Assembly (NCBI GenBank): GCA_000231825.2
Contig: JH720306.1
Coordinates: 1,214,199 to 1,278,198 of the forward strand
DNA from: Tetrahymena elliotti 4EA
Taxonomy: Eukaryota > Ciliophora > Oligohymenophorea > Hymenostomatida > Tetrahymenidae
Length of the DNA: 64,000 nucleotides
Direction: 5' to 3'
Below are positions 1 to 11,099 of this stretch, piece after piece. A program made the position numbers and the translations under genes. Position 1 is the first letter of the stretch, and each line of letters starts with the position of its first letter. Under the pieces are notes generated by a model. The model was not told the DNA's origin. It did no database searches and saw only the letters and a list, made by a program, of their open reading frames with translations.

Positions 1-206
1 TTTTAAATCAATCAACATACTATTTTTTACTTCACCATAAAGTATAAGTCTATTACTCTAAAATTTCTCCATATTGAAGGACAATTTTAATAAAATTTTA
101 TTGCAATTCAAGATAAAAATGAAGAGCTGAATAAATTTAACTGTTTCATTGATTTTGACAAATAACCAAATAATCCAATTTAATTTCTTAATCCATTTTA
201 TATTAG

Positions 207-3200
207 GCTGCATTTTAGTCTAAAATTGAAGAAAACGAATCTTCTGCTTGTGCTTATTCTGTTGAACCTCCCCTTAGAAAGAAATAAAATTCTAAGAGCT
301 CATAGAAGAATAATAAAAAGACAAGCATGATATCTAATGAGAACGATGGCAGTGAAAATGATATGGATGAAGAAAATTCAAATGAAACTAACATGCACTC
401 TCAACACTAAACATTATCAGGTGAATAAAGCTTCAAAAAGGCTAAGAAATCCAAAGAATATAAAATTCAAAGGAAGTAGTCGTTGAAGGTCAAAAAGCTA
501 AATTCAATCAAATAAGAAAGTTAAATAGAAGAAGAGAATCAACAACAAGAAAGCCTAGCAAATAATGAAGATAAGTAAACAATGAACGAAGAAATGAATG
601 AAGACTACATTGATGATGATGAAGACGATGACATGTTAGATGATGAAGATGATGATATGATGGATGATTATGAATCTAATGAATCAAGAAAGCTTGAAAG
701 TAACACAAATAATCCAAATGGAGAAAAAATTGTTCGTCCTAAATATAAAAATTCTAATTCTCCTTCAAACACCACCAAAAGATGGTGGACTAAGGAGGAA
801 GATGAGCTCTTGAAAAATCTTGTCAAAGATCATGGTGCCAAAAACTGGAAAAAAATAGCTGGATATTTTAAGGAACGTAGTGACGTTTAATGTCTACACA
901 GATGGTAAAAAGTTTTAAATCCATCTCTCGTCAAAGGACCTTGGACAAAAGAAGAAGACGAAATTGTAACAAAATTAGTTCTTGAATAAGGACCTAAGAA
1001 CTGGAGCTCTATCGCCAAGCACTTACCTGGTCGTATAGGCAAGTAATGCAGAGAAAGGTAAAACTTTTGACACACATTTTTTACAAAAAATATAAATAAT
1101 TTTAAGCTTTACGCTTTTTGGATTTTATAAATGCGCGCTATTTTAATTAAACTTTTGACAAAAACCTACTAATAAAATTTAACAAATATAGATGGCACAA
1201 TCACTTGAATCCATACATCAAGAAGGACAGATGGACCGAAGAAGAAGACTAAGCTATTATCGAAGCTCATAAAAGGTAAAAAGAAACTTAATTTGAAAAT
1301 ATAAAAATAGAATATTTATGCCTTGAAATGAAAATTAGATTAAATAGATATTTTATTGATTGATTGAATGAATGAATGATTAATCATTTGCTTGCTTGTA
1401 TCTTTAAAATTTACTGCTTATCCAAAATTTCTCACAAAAGAAATAAAACAAGATTTTCATTAGAAAAGGAACGTTAATAATTTTCTTAAGAAATTTAGCA
1501 TACTTAATTTTGTGGGAAAATTAACTATTTTCGTAAATTTTAACTTGACACGCAAAAATAAAATTAATTGACAAAACTAAACATATCTTTTATTTTTCCT
1601 CTTTATTTCTATGATCAATCAATCAATCACTCTATCAATTGATCTATTCATTCATTAATCGATTCTTTCAATTATCTTTAAACATAATTATATCACTTTA
1701 TTAGAGATAAATTTTAATCAACTTTCTTACATTCAAACACATCCATTAAATTTAGTTAAACATCAATCAACCAAATAAAACAAATAAGATCTCTAAATAA
1801 TTTTATTCTTAAAAGCTTGATCCTTCCTATTAAACCATAATCCCACTTCTATTTTTTAGTTCTAATTATTTGCTGAAAATTCATTTTAAAGGCATTTTCT
1901 TAAACTAATTTTTTAACCTAATTTTTAAATTTTTAAACGTTTTTTATTTTAACATTAACATATAAATTTCCATATAAAAATAGATTAGGAAATAGATGGG
2001 CTCTTATAGCTAAATATTTACCTGGTCGCACTGACAATGCAATTAAAAATCACTGGAATTCTACTATTAAAAGAAAATTAAAAATGTAAAAACGTGAAGA
2101 AGATCTTGAACCTCCCAAAAAGAAGAATTTAAATATAAAAGAAATAGAAGAAGAATTATCTAACATGCCTTCAGTAAATTTACTGAAAAACGAAGCATAC
2201 ATGAAATAGTTCCACCTATAAAATGCTCAATATAATGAAGGAATCAAATAACTAAATTCAGAATCCAACATAAATCACTCCAAAATGGAAGACAGAGACG
2301 ATGATGATGAAGATGATAGTGAAGAAGAAAACTTATCCAACGAATAGCTCTCCTAACCTAACTTAGAAACTTCAAGAGCAAATAGTATTCAACTTCCAAT
2401 GGTTTCAGTCAAAGAAGAAGAATAAGAAACTACCTGTAAAAAGAACTCTTCTAAAGAAAAAGATACCATCAAGAAAGAAGTAAAATAACGTAAAAAAGAA
2501 AAGGGGGAATTTATTACACCAGATAAAAAATCAAATTTTATCTCTCAAGAAACTACTGCTCCTACTTAGGCTGACAATCGTAATATTAAATATAGAATAT
2601 GACATAATATTTTAATCATTTTAAAAATAAAATCTAGATTTACGCTCTATTGAACAAAGAAACTAATCATATTTAAATAATGAAAATGACTTCATCACAC
2701 CAGTTAAGCATTTAAACTTTTCAACACCTAAAAACACTTAAGCCAACAAAGAAAAGTCAAATTTAAAATCTGTATCTAATTAAAAAGGTAATCAATCAAT
2801 TTTTGATTAATTTAATGAAATAATTCTAATTTCTATTTTCTAATTAAATAAAAAGAATCCTTTATTCTCCATCCAAGCAAAAAAAGTCTTAATATTGTAT
2901 TTCCTAACTTTACTTTGAGTGACATCTTAAAAATAGAAAATTCTGTGACTTTAATGAAAACACTTCTTAGATAAGCAGAACTACCAGATCTTTCCACTTC
3001 CTATTAGTTCTTTGACCAATAATATAGTCAAGCTTAGTCACCTTTAAGCTATAGAGGAGCTAAAAACGATGAAAATAACAGTATGTACTTTGAAAAATCT
3101 GTAAACTAACTTTAAAATTCTAGTAAAACTACCTCACTCTTGCAAAACAATAGCAACGCCATTAACATCCCAACTCCTACTTTATCCAAGCCCAGTTCAG

Positions 3201-3434
3201 GATTTAAGCCAGTTAGTTCTTCTATTACAAATTTAAAAAGACCACACCCAGATAAATTTGATGGAATGTATGTCTATTTTAATTATTCAAATAAACAAAA
3301 TATAATTTATTTCTTATTTTTAAAATAGAAAAAAAGAACTCTCCTTCACATCCCCATAAGAAAAATCTATTGTTATGAAAAGTATAAATTCTTTCGGAAC
3401 ACCTGAAATGAGAGAAGAGCTATCTACAGCTTGA
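207..3434 (+). CDS. Three-repeat (3R) Myb DNA-binding protein, 5' end incomplete
   Basis: Likely nuclear transcription factor of the c-Myb/3R-Myb type. Six exons are supported: 207-1057, 1192-1275, 1984-2579, 2638-2787, 2856-3267 and 3329-3434, giving about 732 residues when TAA/TAG are read as Gln and TGA at 3432 as stop. An acidic, Asp/Glu-rich N-terminal part precedes three Myb repeats at about residues 190-347. They start [23 protein letters not shown] and [13 protein letters not shown], and the third ends [13 protein letters not shown]. The rest is low-complexity and ends with a short conserved-looking tail. Introns 1 and 2 both split an Arg codon (AG|A) at the R2/R3 boundary and inside R3; the second is 708 bases, long for this genome. 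Open frame extends up to an apparent acceptor at 206, so the first exon probably lies at or beyond the window edge. The first in-frame ATG inside the window is at 327. Confidence 0.9.
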
Positions 3435-5016
3435 TTAACTTAGCAGACCTTATAAAGAGAGGGAATTAATGCATTTATTTAGTCTTTTATCTAGACAAAT
3501 TTATTAATAAACCTCATCTTCTGAATAAAAATGCTACCTAGTTATATATATCTCAAGAAAATTAAAAACTCAACCAATAACAACAAACATTAAAACAATA
3601 AATACCAAAATTATTAAAATTAAAAATCCAACCTTAATAAATAAATAAATTAATTGTATTAATATTAAATTTAAGATAAATTCAAACTAACCAATCAATC
3701 AATAATAATTATCAATAATTATGCATTAAAAATAGAAAACAGCTTCTCAAGATAGATAGGTTAATTAATAATGTCTAAGTTGTCTAGCAAATGAATAAAA
3801 GTACTTTAAAACAAAGAGAACAAACATTAAAGCTATTTTTAGAATTTGGTTATCCTTCCAAACTACTAATTTATTTAATAAAATAACTTCATCTTCTAAA
3901 AATAATTAACTCAATAAATTTCTTTAAAAACTAGACAGTAATATCTAACTTGAAACATAAATACAATAAATGTTTCTCAACAACATACAAAATGATCTTC
4001 TAAAATCAATTAAAGTACTTTTAACTCTCTTCTCTAAGAGCAACCAATAAGTACATAAATAAATACCTATCTTTCTACCCTCTTTTCAATAAATTTGATT
4101 TACAAATAAGGCAGAAGGCTTAAGTGTAACCAAATATAAATTGTTTCAATCTTATTAAATTATATGTTTTTTAAGTAATCTCTCATATTAACTAACTTAT
4201 CACTAAAATAATATACTTTTACCTTCTTTATATTTATGTTATATTGTTTTATCATCTTATTAGTTATTATAAAATTTAATATTTTTCAACCTCATCTCTA
4301 TTATCATAGGATATGTTCATTATTTTTATTCAAATTTGTTAATCAATTTTACTTTAAATCAATTTACCTACCAATTTAATTAAGTTTTTTGCAGTAAACA
4401 CTGAATAAAATAATAACAAAATATAGCACAAATTATCTTATACTGTATATAATTCTTTTACTTTCATTGAATTAGAAATTAGATAAATTGCCTTAGATAT
4501 ATAAACAATTGGTGATAGCTTAAGTTTATTCAAGATTTTAGAGATTCTTTAACTAATTAATCCTTCAGAAAAAGTAAAGAATAACATTATATTAGCATAA
4601 AATACAGAGTGGAAAATGCAGGAAAGAATTGAATAATTTTGGACTTTTTGAGATTGTTAGATAAGATTTAATAAGTCGTTTACAATGAATAGATTAAAAA
4701 CTACAAAATATAGAAAGTAATTGAAAATTTACTTTAATATTTTTTGATAGTGTATTTTAGAATGTTCAAATTATTTCCATTTGCAACTTTATAATTGAAA
4801 TAAATTTAACACAAAATTCATCAAACTAATATCCACTGTTTTTAGATTCCTAGATGTAACTAAGTACTAAATAGAATTATAGGTAATTAATTTTTTATTA
4901 AGCAGTTTCCCCTCTTAAAAAGATCAGAAATATTATTATTATTTAAATAAATAAATAAATAAAAATTACAAAAAATTATATTTGCAATTAATTAATTAAT
5001 TAATACCATCAATAAA
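3435..5016. other. Intergenic, AT-rich
   Basis: No coding exon or RNA gene recognised. It contains A/T homopolymers and short direct repeats such as AATTAATT just upstream of the next start codon. Confidence 0.6.
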
Positions 5017-5559
5017 ATGTAGAACTATTCAAGAGACGCTGAAAGTTAAGAAAGAATTAATAATGGTTTTGTATCTTAAAAGCCTACAGAAGAATTAGAA
5101 TAACTAAATATTAAAATAATTTACTATAATTACTTAGCTTTTACTGGTTGGGATATAGTATTCGTTGTTTTATATGCTATATTTTTGTCTAAAAAAAGCT
5201 ATTATAACCCTGATAGTGAAGATTCATGTGATACTTTCAAGTTATGGGCAAGTTTACATTTTTATACAACTGCTGCTGATATTGCAGTCAACGCTTGTAT
5301 TTTAATATCTTACCATTATTCTTAAAAGTGGCATAATTACTTCAAAATAGCATCTTATGTTTACACAATTCCTTATTTAGTACTTATGATTGGAACATAT
5401 GCTACAATGAGATCTTATTGTGGAAATTTATTTTTTTTAGTTATTGCAGAAATAGCAAGTATTTTCCTATTTATAGTTTTGTCAACTATGTTTTCTAAAT
5501 ATATGAAATCTTTAGTAGCTCCTACATCATAATAATAAAAGTAACCATACGATATCTGA
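5017..5559 (+). CDS. Small four-helix membrane protein, unknown function
   Basis: Single-exon gene of 180 residues with ciliate code, ATG in an AAAATG context, TGA at 5557. A hydrophilic Gln-rich N-terminus is followed by four hydrophobic segments: about residues 43-63 (ending VLYAIFLS), 85-105, 115-135 and 142-165. Between helix 1 and helix 2 lies an acidic loop with a Cys (SEDSCDTFKLWAS). The C-terminus is short and Gln-rich. No family recognised. The layout, including the Cys-bearing loop followed by a Leu-Trp/Asn-Trp helix start, matches the gene at 10592, so the two are probably diverged paralogues on either side of the U6 cluster. Confidence 0.8.
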
Positions 5560-6404
5560 ATGCAGAATGATAATAACTATCTTTCGTTTTTCATAAATTA
5601 CTGACTTTCTCTATATATGAATGAATCAAGTTTATTTTAGTTATAATAAAATCAATTTATTTATCATTAGTTTTAATTATTAAATAGATTTATATTAGTC
5701 CAATTATAATTTCCATATCTCAAACAGAAATAATCTCTTCAATAAATCATTAAATCTGCCATTTCAAAATTTGCTTTGTTGCTCTATTTTTCAATATCCA
5801 AAGTTTTTTTGGATTATCCAAAATCCTTTTCAAAAATTAAACTTTATTTAGTTTTTAATTTCAAAGCAACCGTTTTTTAGAATTATAGATGTGCAAGCAA
5901 ACAAACAAATAAATAAAATTGAAATCTGTAAATCTATTTTTATTTCAATTTTAATATGATTTTTGATTCAAAATTTAAAAAGGTTTAAACTTTCCTCCGT
6001 AATCTAAATTTATGTGTTTGCTCAATTATTCAAATAATATACTTAATTAATTTGTGGTTGAAAATTATTGGAAAGAAAAATATTAATAATATCAAAACTT
6101 TTTGAGTTATCTTTCAAAGGAAAATACTATTGAGCTCACAGCTTTATTCAAATCTTATTTTACTTTTTTGAAAAATTGAATATTTGAAGAGATAAATAAA
6201 TCCAATATTAATTATGATTTTTTATTGTAAAAGGCATAATAACAACATATTGATATTTTTATATTTTTAAACTCAAAATGAAAATATAATCTATCTTCAA
6301 ATAAATTATGATGAAATTTTTAATGAGATATTCTAATATCTTAAACCGAAAGCACTCAGCTAGCTATCTCAAACTGAACATTTTATTATTAAAAATGAGG
6401 AAAA
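5560..6404. other. Intergenic, AT-rich
   Basis: Nothing recognised apart from the 3' flank of the first U6 gene at its right end. Confidence 0.55.
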
Positions 6405-6455
6405 AAAATGGGGAATCCTTCTCGCTTTGAGCGTGTCATCCTTCGCGCAGGGGCC

Positions 6456-6487
<32 letters not shown>

Positions 6488-6508
6488 ACGGATGACCCTT
6501 TCGGGTTC
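6405..6508 (-). ncRNA. U6 spliceosomal snRNA, copy 1
   Basis: Read on the minus strand it starts GAACCCGAAAGGGTCATC (5' stem-loop). It contains the invariant ACAGAGA box (GATACAGAGAAGATTAGC) that pairs with the 5' splice site, the AGC triad region, the internal stem-loop (GGATGACACGC), and ends GGATTCCCCATTTTTTTT, a Pol III T-run terminator at 6401-6408. Length is about 104 nt, as expected for U6. A TATA-like box lies 23 bases upstream. The 99 bases between the 5' G and the T-run are identical to copy 4 (9854-9957). The exact 5' nucleotide could differ by one. Confidence 0.95.
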
Positions 6509-6530
6509 CAATCTATATAGATTTTGAAAG

Positions 6531-6539
6531 CTTATAAAG
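6531..6539 (-). promoter_or_regulatory. TATA box of U6 copy 1
   Basis: CTTTATAAG on the minus strand, 23-31 bases upstream of the U6 5' end, the position expected for a Pol III type 3 snRNA promoter. Sequence further upstream is lost in the assembly gap. Confidence 0.75.
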
Positions 6540-7269
6540 NNNNNNNNNNNNNNNNNNNNNNNNNNNNNNNNNNNNNNNNNNNNNNNNNNNNNNNNNNNNN
6601 NNNNNNNNNNNNNNNNNNNNNNNNNNNNNNNNNNNNNNNNNNNNNNNNNNNNNNNNNNNNNNNNNNNNNNNNNNNNNNNNNNNNNNNNNNNNNNNNNNNN
6701 NNNNNNNNNNNNNNNNNNNNNNNNNNNNNNNNNNNNNNNNNNNNNNNNNNNNNNNNNNNNNNNNNNNNNNNNNNNNNNNNNNNNNNNNNNNNNNNNNNNN
6801 NNNNNNNNNNNNNNNNNNNNNNNNNNNNNNNNNNNNNNNNNNNNNNNNNNNNNNNNNNNNNNNNNNNNNNNNNNNNNNNNNNNNNNNNNNNNNNNNNNNN
6901 NNNNNNNNNNNNNNNNNNNNNNNNNNNNNNNNNNNNNNNNNNNNNNNNNNNNNNNNNNNNNNNNNNNNNNNNNNNNNNNNNNNNNNNNNNNNNNNNNNNN
7001 NNNNNNNNNNNNNNNNNNNNNNNNNNNNNNNNNNNNNNNNNNNNNNNNNNNNNNNNNNNNNNNNNNNNNNNNNNNNNNNNNNNNNNNNNNNNNNNNNNNN
7101 NNNNNNNNNNNNNNNNNNNNNNNNNNNNNNNNNNNNNNNNNNNNNNNNNNNNNNNNNNNNNNNNNNNNNNNNNNNNNNNNNNNNNNNNNNNNNNNNNNNN
7201 NNNNNNNNNNNNNNNNNNNNNNNNNNNNNNNNNNNNNNNNNNNNNNNNNNNNNNNNNNNNNNNNNNNNN
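6540..7269. other. Assembly gap of 730 N
   Basis: The gap lies between two U6 copies whose flanks are nearly identical, so it probably reflects repeat-driven assembly failure. The 3' end of U6 copy 2 and the upstream element of copy 1 lie within it; additional copies are possible. Confidence 0.95.
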
Positions 7270-7308
7270 CCTTCTCGCTTTGAGCGTGTCATCCTTCGCG
7301 CAGGGGCC

Positions 7309-7340
<32 letters not shown>

Positions 7341-7361
7341 ACGGATGACCCTTTCGGGTTC
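7270..7361 (-). ncRNA. U6 spliceosomal snRNA, copy 2 (3' end in gap)
   Basis: Identical to copy 1 from the 5' stem-loop through the ACAGAGA box and internal stem-loop to CTCAAAGCGAGAAGG, where it runs into the run of N. The upstream flank also matches copy 1 for at least 30 bases with one substitution (TATATAG versus TATTTAG), showing a recent duplication. Probably functional if the missing 3' end is intact. Confidence 0.92.
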
Positions 7362-7383
7362 CAATCTATTTAGATTTTGAAAG

Positions 7384-7392
7384 CTTATAAAG
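7384..7392 (-). promoter_or_regulatory. TATA box of U6 copy 2
   Basis: CTTTATAAG on the minus strand, 23 bases upstream of the RNA 5' end, same spacing as in copies 1 and 3. Confidence 0.75.
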
Positions 7393-7417
7393 CAATTAAA
7401 TCATTCTTAAACTGTTT

Positions 7418-7432
7418 TATGGGTTTTTCAAA
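7418..7432 (-). promoter_or_regulatory. Upstream (PSE-like) element of U6 copy 2
   Basis: The plus-strand 15-mer TATGGGTTTTTCAAA starts 57 bases upstream of the U6 5' end and 34 bases from the start of the TATA box. Copy 4 has TATGGGTTTCTCAAA at the same 34-base offset from its TATA box (10015-10029), while the surrounding sequence is not conserved. That pattern indicates a proximal sequence element. Confidence 0.6.
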
Positions 7433-7901
7433 CTTTATTTCCTTTTAATTGTAATTTTTGTCTATCATTTTAAGGCTAACATATTTTCGAAAATATTGAT
7501 GATACGATATTTTAACTTTAAATTTGCCTATTTTAATTTAAAATGATTTCATATTTAAAAAATTTAACTTTTAAGTTGTTTTTTTGAAACAAAAATTATT
7601 TTCTGCAAAAATAAAGTTTTTAAATATCTTTAGCACCGTTCTTTAAACTTGAAAAAAGAAATAATTCAGATACAAACAGTTTTTTTGTTGTTTTTTTATT
7701 TTTTATTTTAATTCTAATTTGTGTCTCTCATAAAAATAAATGCCTTTCTTATTTTTGATTTATACTTATTGAATTTTATTGAAAGTTAAATGAATTCTAT
7801 CTATTTAATAATTATTTAATATTTTTTTTGTTCAAAAATGTGTTTATGATTATTTTATCTTTTTATTATTGAAAACATTTAATGATAAGGTTAGCAAATG
7901 A

Positions 7902-7956
7902 CCATGCTAATCTTCTCTATATAGTTCCAATTTTAATCGATGACCCTTTCGGGTTC
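7902..7956 (-). pseudogene. U6 snRNA relic, copy 3
   Basis: The 5' half of U6 is kept (5' stem-loop, GGAAC, an altered ACAGAGA region reading ATATAGAGAAGATTAGCATGG) with several substitutions. All sequence 3' of the GCATGG segment, including the internal stem-loop and T-run terminator, is missing. A TATA box (7979-7987) remains at the standard 23-base spacing. Its downstream flank (7850-7890) resembles the downstream flank of copy 4, so copies 3 and 4 share an ancestor block. Confidence 0.85.
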
Positions 7957-8208
7957 CAATTAATTTGGATTTTGTAGGTTTATAAAGATAAAAATTTTTA
8001 TGGATCTTAAATATATTTTTCATTATAATTCTAATTTTTTTATATGATATAATTTCCTTTAATTTATTTATTAACTTTTAAAAAGCTATGATTATACTTA
8101 GTAAAGACACAAATATCTCTAAAAATATTTACTTCAAAAATATTTTAAATCACAAAAAAAAAACTTTAAATTAAATTTATTTTACACACAATTAAATAAA
8201 AATCAAAA

Positions 8209-8899
8209 ATGTCAGTAACGATTATGAATAAATATTTAAACCATTCAATCACAGAATCAATTACTTAAGTTTTTGAGAAATTGTATCAACAACATTGCAA
8301 ATTTTATTGTTTAAATATTCCTAAAAATATTATTTAATAGTTTAATTAATTTTAATAGAAAATTTATTTAAAAATTAAAAATAATTGCTGAAGAAAAGTA
8401 AAAGCAAGTTTTTGAAAAAATTGAAAAACAACTTGGTTTCCTTCCTAATTTATTTAAAACCTTTAATGGTTTCCCTTTTGGAGCTGAGGCCTTTGTTAAT
8501 TTTATGTCTGCAATTATTTTGAATAAACCTGAAAACTAACTCCCTTTATCTTAGGTAGAAATCGAATATTTAGGAACAAAAACTAGTTAGGAAAATTAGT
8601 GTAAGTATTGCTAAGACCACCATTCTACTGTATTAGAATAACTTATGAAAGATACCTCTAATAAAATCTCTGATGAAAAAAGAGCTGCTTTAGATTATTT
8701 AGCCCGCATTATTGCTAAAGAACCTCATAAGGCAGGAAATGATGTATTAAAGAACAAGTTTATGGAAGCTGGGTACACTGATGCATAATTTAAATATGCA
8801 GTAATGGTTGTAAATGTTTTCTGTGTTTCTAATAGATGGAATCTAGCTAATTCCACAAGTTTAGAAGATAATTTCAACCTTATCTTTTAATTAGGATGA
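8209..8899 (+). CDS. AhpD/carboxymuconolactone decarboxylase-fold protein
   Basis: Two exons, 8209-8282 and 8359-8899, give 204 residues ending at TGA 8897. The family holds small helical alkylhydroperoxidase/CMD enzymes in which a CxxC plus a following His do redox chemistry. Here the motif is CKYCQDHH at residues 106-113, preceded by acidic residues (VEIEYLG) in the usual helix, and followed by a helical repeat (ARIIAKEPHKAG). The core resembles the peroxidase-related/CMD group with its LPNLFKTF and AVMVVNVFCVSNR-type helices. The substrate is unknown. The first exon and its intron (GTATCA..AATAG) are the least certain part; the second exon alone carries the domain. It lies between U6 relic and U6 copy 4, transcribed in the opposite direction to them. 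Confidence 0.8.
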
Positions 8900-9853
8900 A
8901 AATTACAAAAAATATTTTGAAAATTAAATAAATTAAGAAAGATAATTTAACAATTTTATGCATTTTTTAAAAATACAAAGGTTTTTTTATTGTGGTATCT
9001 ATCAGCTTTGCAATCTTTATAAAAAATAATGAATACACTACTTATCTTTTGAATTCACAAATTAATTAATTAATTGCCACAAAAAATTTAATAATAAAGA
9101 TAATTTTTTTTGAAATTCAAATATTATTACTATTTATTACAATTAATAATTAGGAATTTACATTTATGACATCACTAGTATTCTTTTTTTCACAAGATGT
9201 TAATATTGAGAAATAACTCTTTTAATATGTTTTGATAACTATTTATTACAATTATTATTTAGTAATTTTAATATTTTTAACCTCACTTTAACATTCTTTT
9301 TTTCCTTAAACATAAAGAGTAAATGATTCATTGAATTAATATTTACTTTTGCAAATCTATGTTTATTCATCAATTTTAATCCTTATGCATTTAGTATTAA
9401 AATTATCAGATAATTATTATCTTTTTATATTTATGATTGATGTGTAAATATTCTAATATCAGAAATTTTAGAAAAAAATAAAATCTTTCTAACTTTAAGT
9501 TTTTACATATGATTAGTAATAATTTTCTTTGTATATTTAAAATGAATGGATGATAGTTTTGGGTTGAAATTAATATTATCTAATAAATAATTTGGTGTTA
9601 CATTTTAATTCTAATTAATTATATCTAGTATTTATTTTATCAATTTGTTTTTAAAACATTAGATTTTTTAATTTTTCAAATTTATTGAAACAAAAAAAAA
9701 TAAATTATTTTTGAAATAGAAGATAAATATTTGTTTGCTTTTCAATATTTACTTATGATCTATTTGATTTTCTTATTATTAAAAACATTTTAAGAAAAAA
9801 TCTATGAAACTTTATTTCATTTTAATGATTCTTTGTGGCAAAAAGCTGAAAAA
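8900..9853. other. Intergenic, AT-rich
   Basis: No gene recognised. The right end (about 9720-9800) resembles sequence at 7800-7880, the 3' flank of the U6 relic. Confidence 0.5.
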
Positions 9854-9904
9854 AAAATGGGGAATCCTTCTCGCTTTGAGCGTGTCATCCTTCGCGCAGG
9901 GGCC

Positions 9905-9936
<32 letters not shown>

Positions 9937-9957
9937 ACGGATGACCCTTTCGGGTTC
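9854..9957 (-). ncRNA. U6 spliceosomal snRNA, copy 4
   Basis: Full-length U6, identical to copy 1 from the 5' stem-loop through the ACAGAGA box, internal stem-loop and GGATTCCCCAT end, followed by a run of nine T at 9849-9857 as Pol III terminator. Its upstream flank differs from copies 1 and 2 except for the TATA box and the PSE-like element, indicating an older duplicate held identical in the transcribed part. Confidence 0.95.
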
Positions 9958-9980
9958 CAAGTAATTAATGTTTCACAAAG

Positions 9981-9990
9981 CTTATATAGC
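9981..9990 (-). promoter_or_regulatory. TATA box of U6 copy 4
   Basis: GCTATATAAG on the minus strand, 24 bases upstream of the RNA 5' end. Confidence 0.72.
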
Positions 9991-10014
9991 TAATATTTTA
10001 ATGATAATTAATTC

Positions 10015-10029
10015 TATGGGTTTCTCAAA
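10015..10029 (-). promoter_or_regulatory. Upstream (PSE-like) element of U6 copy 4
   Basis: Plus-strand TATGGGTTTCTCAAA, 58 bases upstream of the RNA and 34 bases from the TATA start; differs from the copy 2 element by one base at the same TATA offset. Confidence 0.6.
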
Positions 10030-10591
10030 ATTTGATTATTAATTTTTGTAGTTGTTGGATCAATCAATACAATCCAATAAAAAATAAAAAGAAGTTTTTT
10101 AAATAGAATTTATAAATTGATTTTAAAGGAAAAAAGTAATAGTTATTTGAGCTTTATTATATTCTTATTCAAAATAAATTTAAGTATTAAAAATTTATTG
10201 ATAAATTATTGCCATTTTAGCTTACTTTGAATTTTTTCAGTGATAGAAAATAAAACAGAGAGGTTGAAGTAAATAATATCCATACATGTCAACTTAAATA
10301 GATAATTTTCAAGTATTTAATTTAATTGAAAAACAATCCATAATTTAAAACCAGTATATATCTTATCTTTTCAAGGTTTACATTAACTAACAAGTATATA
10401 TATTTTACATCATGAAATATAAATTTTTTTATTTTATTTTTAAAGAAATGTGAATAATTATCTATCTATCTATTAATCAATCTTTCCAAATATTCTGCTT
10501 GGCTTATATCAAAATCTTTCTAATATCTAAATAATTAAAAATTAATAATTACTTTTCTATTTAAAATAAGCATACTTCTAGATAAATAAAA
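10030..10591. other. Intergenic, AT-rich
   Basis: Presumably shared between the divergent U6 copy 4 and the gene at 10592. No further motif recognised. Confidence 0.5.
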
Positions 10592-11099
10592 ATGCCTATT
10601 CCTGTAGCTCATATAGTTTTAGATATTGTTGCTAATGCAGGCATTGGCTATTATCTTTACACTGAATAAAATTAATGCGGTTGTGGGGGTGAAGATTGCC
10701 ATGGATTAAAGAACTGGGCCTTCTTTGTCTCAATAGTTCTTTTTGTTTATGCAGGCTTCCACACTATTATTATCCTCAACAACTGTTTTAATAATTGTTT
10801 TAGCAAAATACCTATTATTTCAGATATACTTTACAAGATTTCTGAAAATTGGACAGATATCTATGTTATTTCTATGATCGCTATCTGGAGTTGGATTCTA
10901 TATCTTATTATCAAATATTAATCAAGTATTTTTGATTGCAATAAAGACTTAGTTTTGGCAGTAATATTCTTTGAATTAAAAATAATTTATATTGAATCTA
11001 CTTAAAATAAAATAGAGCGAAGTATTTGTAGGATATTCAATCATTATTTGCCTTCTTTATGGTTTTCAAAGAGACAAAATCACATCATTCTCTATTTGA
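10592..11099 (+). CDS. Small four-helix membrane protein with Cys-rich loop, unknown function
   Basis: Two exons, 10592-10960 and 11016-11099, give 150 residues. The intron (GTAATATT..AATAG) is inferred because splicing yields a clean fourth helix (VFVGYSIIICLLYG) and a nearby TGA at 11097; without it the frame runs on to 11329 with non-conserved-looking sequence. Segments: helix 1 at residues 5-23, a loop with CGCGGEDC, helix 2 starting LKNWAFF, helix 3 IYVISMIAIWSWILYLII, helix 4 at the end. The loop and helix layout resembles the gene at 5017 (shared D-C..LK/LW pattern), so a small paralogous family is likely. No functional domain recognised. Confidence 0.75.

Noticed and set aside
6513..7315. 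Long open frames on both strands across 6513-7315
   Set aside because: They consist almost entirely of N and overlap U6 snRNA copies; no protein is supported.
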